The notes under the pieces: model-generated
The model's input: only the letters and a program-made list of their open reading frames with translations
Databases searched by the model: none
Told to the model about the DNA's origin: nothing
Part shown: positions 1 to 6,331 of the stretch, in pieces
How positions within the stretch are numbered: the first letter of the stretch is position 1
How the letters are laid out: each line of letters begins with the position of its first letter
Made by a program: the position numbers and the translations under genes
DNA from: an uncultured Bacteroidales bacterium
GTDB lineage: Bacteria > Bacteroidota > Bacteroidia > Bacteroidales > UBA932
Assembly (NCBI GenBank): GCA_945874815.1
Contig: CAMCIE010000002.1
Span: 1 to 18,071 of the forward strand
Length of the DNA stretch: 18,071 nt
Reading direction: 5' to 3'

Positions 1-205
1 AACCCACCAGAACAAGTTCGTAATCTCCGATTTCCTCAACACTGTCTCCCACAATCCGCTTCACTCCGGCACCGTGTTCGATGAAATTCAGTTCAAATTC
101 CTTGTGTCTGTGCAGCGGATATGTGAATTCCGACTTATGTCTTTCGACTATGTGGAAACAATCCTTTTCGGACAATTGTGTAATTTCCGTAAATACTGAA
201 CTCAT
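1..205 (-). CDS. AraC-family transcriptional regulator, N-terminal part (runs off the window)
   Basis: Reading leftward from an ATG at 205-203, 68 codons are open to the window edge. The protein starts MSSVFTEITQLSEKDCFHIV and continues with PLHRHKEFELNFIEHGAG and then a GDSVEEIGDYELVLVG segment. This His-rich HRHxEFELN strand followed by the GD-xxx-GDyELVLVG turn is the N-terminal cupin (sensor) domain seen in Bacteroidetes AraC regulators, many of which control sugar-use genes. The DNA-binding helix-turn-helix domain would lie beyond the left edge and is not seen, so the family call rests on the cupin part only. It is divergent from dacA and has its own TATATTTG promoter box about 24 bases upstream of the start. 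Its target genes cannot be told from here. Confidence 0.72.
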   Translation of the reverse strand, partial: MSSVFTEITQLSEKDCFHIVERHKSEFTYPLHRHKEFELNFIEHGAGVKRIVGDSVEEIGDYELVLVG

Positions 206-228
206 GATATTTTTGGATAGAATTTTCA

Positions 229-257
229 CAAATATAATACTTTTTTAACTTAAAATA
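229..257 (-). promoter_or_regulatory. Bacteroidetes-type promoter for the AraC regulator
   Basis: On the minus strand 236-229 reads TATATTTG, an exact match to the TAnnTTTG -7 consensus. The region about 20 bases upstream (near 251-256, minus ATTTTA) only loosely resembles the TTTG -33 box. Transcription would start near 224, leaving about 19 bases before the ATG. Confidence 0.5.
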
Positions 258-305
258 ATTATGAAATGAAAAAATCTCCTGTCAACCTAACCCACTCCAA
301 GTATT

Positions 306-337
306 TTTGATTCTTTTGCAGCAAATTACTATTTTTG
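306..337 (+). promoter_or_regulatory. Bacteroidetes-type promoter for the dacA operon
   Basis: TTTG at 306-309 and TATTTTTG at 330-337 are separated by 20 bases, matching the TTTG/TAnnTTTG consensus in both sequence and spacing. The predicted start point (about 341-343) lies only a few bases before the ATG at 345, so the transcript would be almost leaderless unless translation begins at the next in-frame ATG (357). Confidence 0.65.
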
Positions 338-344
338 CGGGGTT

Positions 345-1175
345 ATGAATATTTGTATGGTACTGGGTATATTCGGTTTTCTGCAAGTGTCGCTGGCCGA
401 CGTTCTGGACGTGCTGCTGCTCGCCTTGATGATTTTCGTGGTGTTTCGCTGGATCAGGGGCTCGTCTGCCATGAGTATTTTCCTGGCTATTATATCATTA
501 TTCATAATCAGGGTGTTGGTTGCAGCCTTCAATATGAGGCTCATGAGAGCGCTTCTGGACATGGTTCTGGATGTGGGAGTTATTGCTCTGATTGTGATTT
601 TCCAGCCGGAAATCCGCAAATTCCTCATCAAGATAGGCAACAGGTACATGGAAGGAGCCAAGGGCAAAGCCTTTGCTGAGAAACTTTTCGGAAAGAGGAA
701 CCAGGCCATGGGCAGCGAATCCGTTAACGAACTTACCGAGGCCTGCCGCAGGATGAGTGAGGACAAGACGGGTGCCTTGATTGTGCTGGTCCACAATTCC
801 CCGCTGGAGGAAATAATCAATACCGGGGACAAGATTGATGCAGCCGTACACAGGAGGCTGATAATGAACCTTTTCTTCAAGAACTCCCCGCTGCATGACG
901 GTGCCGTGGTGATTTCTTCCGACAGGATCGTTGCCGCCAGGTGTACCCTGCCGATTACGGAAAAGACAGATATTCCGGCACAGTTCGGAATGAGGCACAA
1001 AGCTGCCATCGGCATAACGGAAGAGACTGATGCCGATGTGGTTGTGGTGTCGGAGGAGACAGGCAGGATTTCCTTTGTGAGGAACGGGTCGGTCACTCCG
1101 ATCAAAAACATCAATGAACTTAAACTGCTTCTGAGTGAATCTATGGGAGCAAAGGCAGAGACTGCCAATGCATAA
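345..1175 (+). CDS. dacA: Diadenylate cyclase (CdaA/DacA type, membrane-bound)
   Basis: 276 residues. The enzyme family condenses two ATP into cyclic di-AMP, a second messenger for osmotic and cell-wall balance. Residues about 18-84 hold hydrophobic membrane segments (LDVLLLALMIFVVFRW, then IFLAIISLFIIRVLVAAF, then a third near 73-87), followed by the FQPEIRKFL sequence typical of CdaA. The DAC domain follows with NSPLHDGAVVI (DGA at 185-187) and the nucleotide-binding motif at 217-219, which here reads RHK rather than the usual RHR. Order and length match CdaA. It opens a plus-strand operon and mutS2 starts 25 bases downstream. The ATG at 345 sits very close to the predicted transcription start; ATG 357 (residue 5) is a possible alternative that would not change the membrane segments. 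Family assignment is firm; activity with the RHK variant is inferred. Confidence 0.93.
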   Translation: MNICMVLGIFGFLQVSLADVLDVLLLALMIFVVFRWIRGSSAMSIFLAIISLFIIRVLVAAFNMRLMRALLDMVLDVGVIALIVIFQPEIRKFLIKIGNRYMEGAKGKAFAEKLFGKRNQAMGSESVNELTEACRRMSEDKTGALIVLVHNSPLEEIINTGDKIDAAVHRRLIMNLFFKNSPLHDGAVVISSDRIVAARCTLPITEKTDIPAQFGMRHKAAIGITEETDADVVVVSEETGRISFVRNGSVTPIKNINELKLLLSESMGAKAETANA

Positions 1176-1200
1176 CTCAGATAAACTTTTCAGCTTGATA

Positions 1201-3738
1201 ATGACAGGAATAGATATAAGAACAGAACAGAAAATCGGATTTGACAGAATAAGACAGATCATTTCCGACAAATGTTCCACCGCTTATGCCGCCGAAAGGA
1301 CTGCGACAGAAACCTTTTCGAACAATCCGGCACAGATACGCAAAAGATTGCTGCTGACTGATGAGATGAGACTAATCATGATGTTCGAGGATAGTTTCCC
1401 TTCAGGTGGCTTCATAGACTGCATGGATTTTCTTGCACCGCTGGAGAAGAGCTCCGCAGCAATCGACCTGATTTCGCTCCGCAAGCTCAGGACCATGCTC
1501 GATACCTTGCGCAAGGTTATTTCATTCTTTGATGATGTCAAGGACGGGGTATATCCCAACCTTAAAAGAATGAGCGCTCCGATAGTCGGCTTTCCTCATG
1601 TACAAAGCAGGATAGAATCGATTCTGGACCGGTACGGGGAGGTCAAGGATACCGCTTCGGATGAGTTGTATTCCATCAGGAAGGCACTCCACGACAAAGC
1701 CGGAGCCATTTCCAAAAGAGTGAATGCCATCCTCAAAAGGGCACAGGAAGAAGGCTATGTGGACAGTGATGCATCAGTGTCCGTCCGGGACGGCAAAATG
1801 CTCATCCCGGTGAGTGCAGCGAACAAAAAACGTATCCAGGGCTTCATCTACGACGAGTCCGCTTCCGGAAAGACAGCATACATTGAGCCTGCGGAAATCG
1901 TGGAACTTGACAACCAGATTAAGGAACTGCGTTTCTCCGAACAAAGGGAAATCCTTCGTATCCTGTTGGAATTCACCGAATTCCTGCGTCCATATATTCC
2001 GGACCTGCTCAACAGCGCCCGTTATCTCGGAGAGATGGATTTCATCATGGCAAAGGCCAAGACCGCACTGGATTTCATCGCGGGTATGCCGGTAATCTCA
2101 GACAATGGAGAGCTGAATCTGCGCAAGGCACGCCATCCGCTGCTTGAAATAGCCCTGAGGAAAGAAAAGAAGGAAATCGTTCCCCTTACCCTTTCCCTCA
2201 CGCCACAGAAGCACATCCTGCTGATTTCCGGCCCTAACGCCGGAGGAAAATCCGTGTGCCTGAAGACATTGGGACTGCTTCAGTATATGTTCCAGTGGGG
2301 CATGCTCATCCCGACATCGGAGTCATCGGAACTGCCTGTGCTGGACCGCATCATGGTCAATATCGGTGATGACCAATCCATAGACAATGACCTCAGTACA
2401 TATAGTTCCTTCCTCGTGGACATGAAGAATATGCTTGCCCTCGCCGACTCGAAGACACTTGTCCTGATTGACGAATTCGGCTCAGGCACGGAACCGGCTG
2501 CCGGCGGAGCAATCGCCGAGGCCATCCTCAGCGAACTGGACAAAAGGGGCACTTACGGGGTCATCACCACGCACTATACCAACCTCAAGCTCTACGCTTC
2601 CGCTGACACGGGAGTCATGAACGGCGCAATGATGTTCGATGTCAAGAACATAGCTCCGATGTTCAAGCTGGAGATGGGACTCCCGGGCAACTCCTTCGCC
2701 TTCGAGCTTGCAAGGAAGATGGGACTTCCGGAAGACATTGTGAAAGATGCCGAGAACAGGGCTGGTGAGGAATTCGTGGGCATTGAGCGCAACCTGCGCA
2801 AGATTGCACGCAACCGCAAGGCTCTGGATGAGAAACTAGAAAGGATAAGGCATACTGACAAGACTCTCGAGAATATCACCGACAAGTACCAGAAGGAGTT
2901 GCAGGACATAAAGAAGCTGCGCAAGGAGATTCTGGACCAGGCCAAAAAGGAGGCGGAGGAGATTGTCCGCAAGGCCAACAGGCAGGTTGAGAACACCATC
3001 AAGACAATCCGCGAGACTCAGGCAGAGAAGGAAAGCACTCAGGAAGCAAGAAAGGAACTCCAGGGTTTCGTGGCAGCCCTGACTGCAAGGAAGGAGCAGG
3101 AGAAGAAGGCCAAGGAAGACTATATCGAGAAGAAAATCAAGCAGATAGATGCCCGGAAGGAGCGTCAGAGCAAGCGTCGTGCAGAAAAGGCTGACGAGAA
3201 ATCCCGTGAAGAGATGCTGGCCCGTCAGGCAGAGCAGGAGAGGCTCGCTGCTTTCAAGTCAGCTCCGCTCCAGGCCGGCGAGAAGGTGAAGGTGAAGGAA
3301 AACGGAATGGTCGGAGAAGTGGTGAAGGTCTCAGCCAAGGCCGTGGTGGTGGCAATAGGCAATATCAGCAGCAAGATGCCGCTTGACAAGGTCGAGAGAA
3401 TCACTTCGAACGAATACCGCAACGCGGTCAAGGAAACATCCCGGACTACGGCTGCCACCAGGATTGACGCTTCGATTTCGGAGAGAAAGCTGAATTTCAG
3501 CACGGAGATAGACATCCGCGGCGAGAGACTGAACGACGCTTTGGACAAGGTCACCCGCTATGTGGATGATGCCATGATGCTGAATGTCTCGAGTGTCAGA
3601 ATCATACATGGAAAGGGCACAGGGGTGCTCAGGGACGAGATTCAGAAATATCTCAGGACCATGCCGGGAGTGTCCTCTGCCAAGGACGAGCACATACAGT
3701 TGGGCGGAAGCGGAGTAACTGTTGTAACTTTTGATTAG
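1201..3738 (+). CDS. mutS2: MutS2-family ATPase with C-terminal Smr domain
   Basis: 845 residues from the ATG at 1201, chosen because MTGIDIRTEQKIGFDRIRQI lines up with the usual MutS2 N-terminus; in-frame ATGs at 1135 and 1168 lie inside dacA. The MutS core carries Walker A GPNAGGKS (about 344-351), Walker B VLIDEFGSGTEP (about 421-432) and a TTHYTNLK switch. A long charged coiled coil rich in K, E and R (about 510-690) follows, then a KOW-like beta segment and a C-terminal Smr domain with IDIRGER (near 770-776) and HGKGTGVLR (from 803). MutS2 acts on recombination intermediates and, in some bacteria, on collided ribosomes; it lacks the mismatch-binding domain of MutS1. The Smr motif is the IDIRG form of the usual LDLRG/LDLHG. 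It lies between dacA and a lipoprotein gene with a 3-base gap, so it is cotranscribed. Confidence 0.95.
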   Translation: MTGIDIRTEQKIGFDRIRQIISDKCSTAYAAERTATETFSNNPAQIRKRLLLTDEMRLIMMFEDSFPSGGFIDCMDFLAPLEKSSAAIDLISLRKLRTMLDTLRKVISFFDDVKDGVYPNLKRMSAPIVGFPHVQSRIESILDRYGEVKDTASDELYSIRKALHDKAGAISKRVNAILKRAQEEGYVDSDASVSVRDGKMLIPVSAANKKRIQGFIYDESASGKTAYIEPAEIVELDNQIKELRFSEQREILRILLEFTEFLRPYIPDLLNSARYLGEMDFIMAKAKTALDFIAGMPVISDNGELNLRKARHPLLEIALRKEKKEIVPLTLSLTPQKHILLISGPNAGGKSVCLKTLGLLQYMFQWGMLIPTSESSELPVLDRIMVNIGDDQSIDNDLSTYSSFLVDMKNMLALADSKTLVLIDEFGSGTEPAAGGAIAEAILSELDKRGTYGVITTHYTNLKLYASADTGVMNGAMMFDVKNIAPMFKLEMGLPGNSFAFELARKMGLPEDIVKDAENRAGEEFVGIERNLRKIARNRKALDEKLERIRHTDKTLENITDKYQKELQDIKKLRKEILDQAKKEAEEIVRKANRQVENTIKTIRETQAEKESTQEARKELQGFVAALTARKEQEKKAKEDYIEKKIKQIDARKERQSKRRAEKADEKSREEMLARQAEQERLAAFKSAPLQAGEKVKVKENGMVGEVVKVSAKAVVVAIGNISSKMPLDKVERITSNEYRNAVKETSRTTAATRIDASISERKLNFSTEIDIRGERLNDALDKVTRYVDDAMMLNVSSVRIIHGKGTGVLRDEIQKYLRTMPGVSSAKDEHIQLGGSGVTVVTFD

Positions 3739-3741
3739 GAA

Positions 3742-4149
3742 ATGAGAAATATATTATTGATACTGACCTTGTTTGCGGCAGTATCCTGCTTCAGCGGCAA
3801 AAAGGAAGACAGGGGTCCGGAGGCCGTGGTGACAGCATTCAACAAGGCCATTCTCAGTGGCGATTTGAATGCTGCCGGGGCTTTGTGTGACTCCGCAGGC
3901 ATGTGCGACTACCTTCAGACCTGCAGCAAGGCCTTGCACCTGGTGGATGCAGAAGACAGTGCCCTGGTGAATCTGACTTCTTCCATTCTTTCGGAAAGCG
4001 AGATTAGGATTATCAGCACGACCAGACAGGAAAAAGAGTTGTGTGTAATATATGTTTTGGAGACCCTGGCCGGCAATAAACAGAAAAAGGCAATGTTGGG
4101 GAAAGAGGAGGGAGAATGGAAAATATTGAAACTCACAGATATGAATTAG
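3742..4149 (+). CDS. Small lipoprotein, DUF4878/NTF2-like
   Basis: 135 residues beginning with a short positive N-terminus, a hydrophobic stretch and a lipobox AAVSC with Cys16, so a lipid-anchored exported protein is expected. After a charged linker (SGKKEDRGP) comes GPEAVVTAFNKAILSGDLNA and, at the end, GEEGEWKILKL-like strands (seen as KEEGEWKILKLTDMN). That pattern of a helical start, a small alpha/beta body and a WKI/WKV final strand resembles DUF4878 and other NTF2-like lipoproteins common in Bacteroidetes. No catalytic motif is seen and the function is unknown. It starts 3 bases after mutS2 (TAGGAAATG) and its 3' end overlaps yraN by 34 bases, so it is translated from the same operon. 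Confidence 0.72.
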   Translation: MRNILLILTLFAAVSCFSGKKEDRGPEAVVTAFNKAILSGDLNAAGALCDSAGMCDYLQTCSKALHLVDAEDSALVNLTSSILSESEIRIISTTRQEKELCVIYVLETLAGNKQKKAMLGKEEGEWKILKLTDMN

Positions 4150-4499
4150 GAAAAACTGGCGAGGACATCGCTTGCGACTTCCTTCAGAAGAGGGGGCATG
4201 TCATTCTGGAGCGCAATTTCAGAAGTGGCCATCTGGAGATTGACATCATAAGTACGGATGTCTGTGGAATACATTTTGTGGAGGTCAAGACCCGGCGTTT
4301 TTCCGTTCAGGCTCCCCCTCAGGAGAGTGTGACACCGGCAAAGCAACGACGTATTGTCAGGGCCGCCTCCCAATATCTGAAAGCCAGGAAGAGTTTGGGA
4401 AATCCAGAGTGTTTCTTCGATGTTTTCGCAGTGACATTCAATCCTGACAGCATAACCACGGAATGGATTCCGCAAGCTTTCATTCCCATATATAAATGA
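4116..4499 (+). CDS. yraN: UPF0102/YraN family endonuclease-like protein
   Basis: 127 residues. The pattern GKTGEDIACDFLQKRGHVIL, RNFRSGHLEIDII, then HFVEVKTR and a PAKQRRIVRAASQYL helix is the UPF0102 (YraN) signature. The E, D and ExK residues form the core of a restriction-endonuclease-like fold; the family is suspected to act on branched or damaged DNA but its role is not settled. The start at 4116 lies inside the preceding lipoprotein gene (34-base overlap), and it is preceded by one of the few strong Shine-Dalgarno sequences here (gaggagggaga just before ATG), which supports it. No later in-frame ATG would keep the conserved GEDIA motif. Confidence 0.9.
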   Translation: MENIETHRYELGKTGEDIACDFLQKRGHVILERNFRSGHLEIDIISTDVCGIHFVEVKTRRFSVQAPPQESVTPAKQRRIVRAASQYLKARKSLGNPECFFDVFAVTFNPDSITTEWIPQAFIPIYK

Positions 4500-4534
4500 T
4501 TACGACTTAAACTGAAACCAAATACATCACTGAA

Positions 4535-5632
4535 ATGAAAAACAATCATTGCTACTGTGTCATTATGGCAGGAGGCTCCGGATCAAGGTTCTGGCCTGTA
4601 AGCACTTCCGCCAAACCCAAACAGTTTCTTGATGTTGCCGAAACAGGCAGGACCTTCCTGCAAACAACCTATGACAGATTCTCCGGAGTCGTACCTCAGG
4701 AGAATATCCTGATTGTTACTGCTGAGAAATATAAAGACCTTGTATTCAGTCAGATACCTCAGATTCAGGAGCAGAATGTCCTGCTCGAACCATATTCCAG
4801 AAACACAGCTCCTTGCATTGCTTTTGCCACCTATACCTTGTTGAAACGCGACCCGCAGGCTCTGGTGGTGGTGACTCCTTCGGACCACCTGATTTCTGAC
4901 GATGATGTTTTTGAAGAGGTCATGGGCAAGGCTTTTGAGTATGTCCACGAAAAGGATGTGCTGATGACTCTCGGTGTCCTCCCGACCCGTCCCGATACCA
5001 ATTACGGATATATCCAGGCGGCAGGAGGCAAGAATTCCTGGCTGCAGAATGAGCCGATGCCTGTCAAGACTTTTACTGAAAAGCCTGACAGGGAGCTTGC
5101 AAAGGTGTTCATCGGCACCGGTGAATTTTTCTGGAATGCCGGCATATTTATATGGAAGGCATCTGCCATAAGGGAGGAAATGGAGAAATATATTCCGGAA
5201 GTCACAGGACTTTTCGAGGGGTGGGAGAGTGCGCTCGGCAGCAGGATTGAAGCAGATTTCGTCGCGAGGGCCTATACCGATTGTCCAAATATTTCCATCG
5301 ATTACGGTCTTATGGAAAAGACCGACAGGGCATGGATCTATCCTGTACGGTTCGGATGGGCTGATGTCGGTTCATGGGATTCGCTTTATGTCAATATTTC
5401 CATCAAGGACAAGGAAGGAAATGCATGCAATGCCAAAAACAAGTTGATTGAAGATTCGTCGGATTTACTCGCCCTTACCACCGATTCCAACAAGCTTGTA
5501 GCCATTCAGGGGCTGGATAATTACATGGTCATAGACACGGACAAGGTTCTGCTGATCTGTCCGAAGGACGACAAGAAATTCAAGACTTTCATTGCCGAAA
5601 CGGCAATGCCGAAATTTGAAAAATACAGATAA
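4535..5632 (+). CDS. manC: Mannose-1-phosphate guanylyltransferase (short form)
   Basis: 365 residues. It makes GDP-mannose from mannose-1-phosphate and GTP for surface polysaccharide and fucose/mannose glycan pathways. The N-terminus carries the nucleotidyltransferase signature IMAGGSGSRFWPVSTSAKPK; further on are EPYSRNTAPC, the VVTPSDHLI metal-binding strand, TFTEKPD and GEFFWNAGIFIW, all typical of ManC/CpsB. The length fits the form without the C-terminal phosphomannose isomerase (cupin) domain. It starts 35 bases after yraN with no promoter-like box between, and yqeY follows 13 bases after its stop, so it appears to be part of the dacA operon rather than a polysaccharide cluster. Confidence 0.94.
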   Translation: MKNNHCYCVIMAGGSGSRFWPVSTSAKPKQFLDVAETGRTFLQTTYDRFSGVVPQENILIVTAEKYKDLVFSQIPQIQEQNVLLEPYSRNTAPCIAFATYTLLKRDPQALVVVTPSDHLISDDDVFEEVMGKAFEYVHEKDVLMTLGVLPTRPDTNYGYIQAAGGKNSWLQNEPMPVKTFTEKPDRELAKVFIGTGEFFWNAGIFIWKASAIREEMEKYIPEVTGLFEGWESALGSRIEADFVARAYTDCPNISIDYGLMEKTDRAWIYPVRFGWADVGSWDSLYVNISIKDKEGNACNAKNKLIEDSSDLLALTTDSNKLVAIQGLDNYMVIDTDKVLLICPKDDKKFKTFIAETAMPKFEKYR

Positions 5633-5645
5633 ATTATTGATAATC

Positions 5646-6095
5646 ATGGAACTTGAAAAACAGATTCAGGCCGACATGGTAAGTGCCATGAAGGCCAAGG
5701 AGACAGTGCGCCTTGCTTCTTTGCGTGCTGTCAAGGCTGCCATCCTTCTTGCCAAGACCGCAGAGGGTGCAAGCGGTGAACTTACAGACCAGGATATTGT
5801 GAAACTTATCCAGAAGCTGGTGAAGCAGCGCAAGGAGAGTGCTGAACAGTACAATGCAGCAGGAAGGCCGGAGCTGGCAGAGAATGAGCTTGCAGAGGCT
5901 GCAGCTATGGAGGTTTATCTTCCAAAACAGCTTTCAGAAGCAGAACTGGAGGCAGAGCTTACCAAGATTATTGCCGAGACAGGTGCATGCAAGCCGTCTG
6001 ACATGGGCAAGGTAATGGGCGTTGCAACAAAACGTCTGGCCGGTCTGGCTGATGGTCGCGCCATTTCTGCAACTGTAAAAAAACTTCTTGCATAA
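5646..6095 (+). CDS. yqeY: YqeY/GatB-like domain protein
   Basis: 149 residues from the ATG at 5646, chosen because MELEKQIQADMVSAMKAKE is the usual family start; upstream in-frame codons lie inside manC. Family features are the helical N-terminus with RLASLRAVKAAIL, the KQRKESAEQYNAAGRPELAE region and the C-terminal motif PSDMGKVMGVATKRLAGLADG, which resembles the tail domain of GatB. The tail is thought to bind tRNA-like or amidotransferase partners, but no activity is established. It closes the plus-strand run; the inverted repeat at 6101-6179 follows directly. Confidence 0.9.
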   Translation: MELEKQIQADMVSAMKAKETVRLASLRAVKAAILLAKTAEGASGELTDQDIVKLIQKLVKQRKESAEQYNAAGRPELAENELAEAAAMEVYLPKQLSEAELEAELTKIIAETGACKPSDMGKVMGVATKRLAGLADGRAISATVKKLLA

Positions 6096-6100
6096 CATCA

Positions 6101-6179
6101 GATTTTTCCATAGCCGGCTGAGTCTTTTTGTTGCAGTTTCAAAGAGATTTTGTAAATTTGCAGCCGCTATGGAAAATTC
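6101..6179. repeat. Imperfect 20-base inverted repeat enclosing the metX promoter
   Basis: The left arm 6101-6120 (GATTTTTCCATAGCCGGCTG) and the reverse complement of the right arm 6161-6179 agree over their length apart from one mismatch and one extra C. The core TTTTCCATAGC/GCTATGGAAAA is a perfect 11 base pairs and GGCTG/CAGCC a further 5. The 40-base spacer contains the whole -33/-7 promoter and the right arm contains the leader ATG. In readthrough RNA from yqeY the arms would form a long stem hiding the leader start; RNA begun at the internal promoter carries only the right arm. Confidence 0.8.
6127..6160 (+). promoter_or_regulatory. Bacteroidetes-type promoter for metX-thrA
   Basis: TAAATTTG at 6153-6160 matches TAnnTTTG exactly. 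A TTTG at 6127-6130 gives 22 bases of spacing, and TTG at 6131-6133 gives 19. Predicted initiation near 6164-6167 is a few bases before the leader ATG (6169) and about 165 bases before metX. Confidence 0.62.
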
Positions 6180-6219
6180 TTTCTTCATATCAATGATGTC
6201 CAAACGAATGCATCGTTAA
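6169..6219 (+). CDS. Candidate Met-rich leader peptide upstream of metX
   Basis: An ORF of 16 codons encodes MENSFFISMMSKRMHR and ends TAA at 6217-6219. It starts a few bases after the predicted transcription start and its last codons form the left arm of a hairpin (6208-6226). Four of the 16 residues are Met, including a Met-Met pair, upstream of a methionine-pathway gene, which is the layout of a translational attenuator. Against this, the ORF is short, could arise by chance, and has a minimal 5' leader. No rho-independent terminator with a U-run is obvious after it. Confidence 0.4.
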   Translation: MENSFFISMMSKRMHR

Positions 6220-6240
6220 GATGCATATTTATCACTATGC
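6208..6240 (+). promoter_or_regulatory. Mutually exclusive hairpins in the metX leader
   Basis: ATGCATC (6208-6214) can pair with GATGCAT (6220-6226) around a five-base loop that contains most of the leader stop codon. The right half of that stem, GCATA (6223-6227), can instead pair with TATGC (6236-6240). A third ATGCA lies at 6256-6260. Shared arms of this kind allow switching, for example by a ribosome paused at the leader stop. The following GC-rich stretch (6251-6275) has no complementary partner good enough to call a terminator. I could not fit it to the SAM-I or SAM-II riboswitch consensus. Confidence 0.4.
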
Positions 6241-6331
6241 CATAACCTGAGCGGGATGCAAGGGCGGCGCGGAACCAATCTGAATTTTTAATATTGTTTG
6301 GAATCAATATAGTTTTACTATCGTCATTGAT

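Noticed and set aside
329..1168. A 279-codon minus-strand ORF opposite dacA.
   Set aside because: It is the shadow of dacA; its Ser/Ile/Leu-rich product has no domain and it would overlap the dacA promoter.
1135..1200. Upstream ATGs (1135, 1168) for mutS2.
   Set aside because: They lie inside dacA and add residues absent from the family; 1201 gives the usual N-terminus.
6297..6317. A second promoter close to metX (TTTG at 6297 and TAGTTTTA at 6310).
   Set aside because: Only 9 bases separate the boxes and the -7 box lacks its final G.
6220..6331. SAM riboswitch in the metX leader.
   Set aside because: I could not place the conserved SAM-I core or the SAM-II GATAAAGCTAAA-type segment anywhere in the leader. 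A covariance search would decide.
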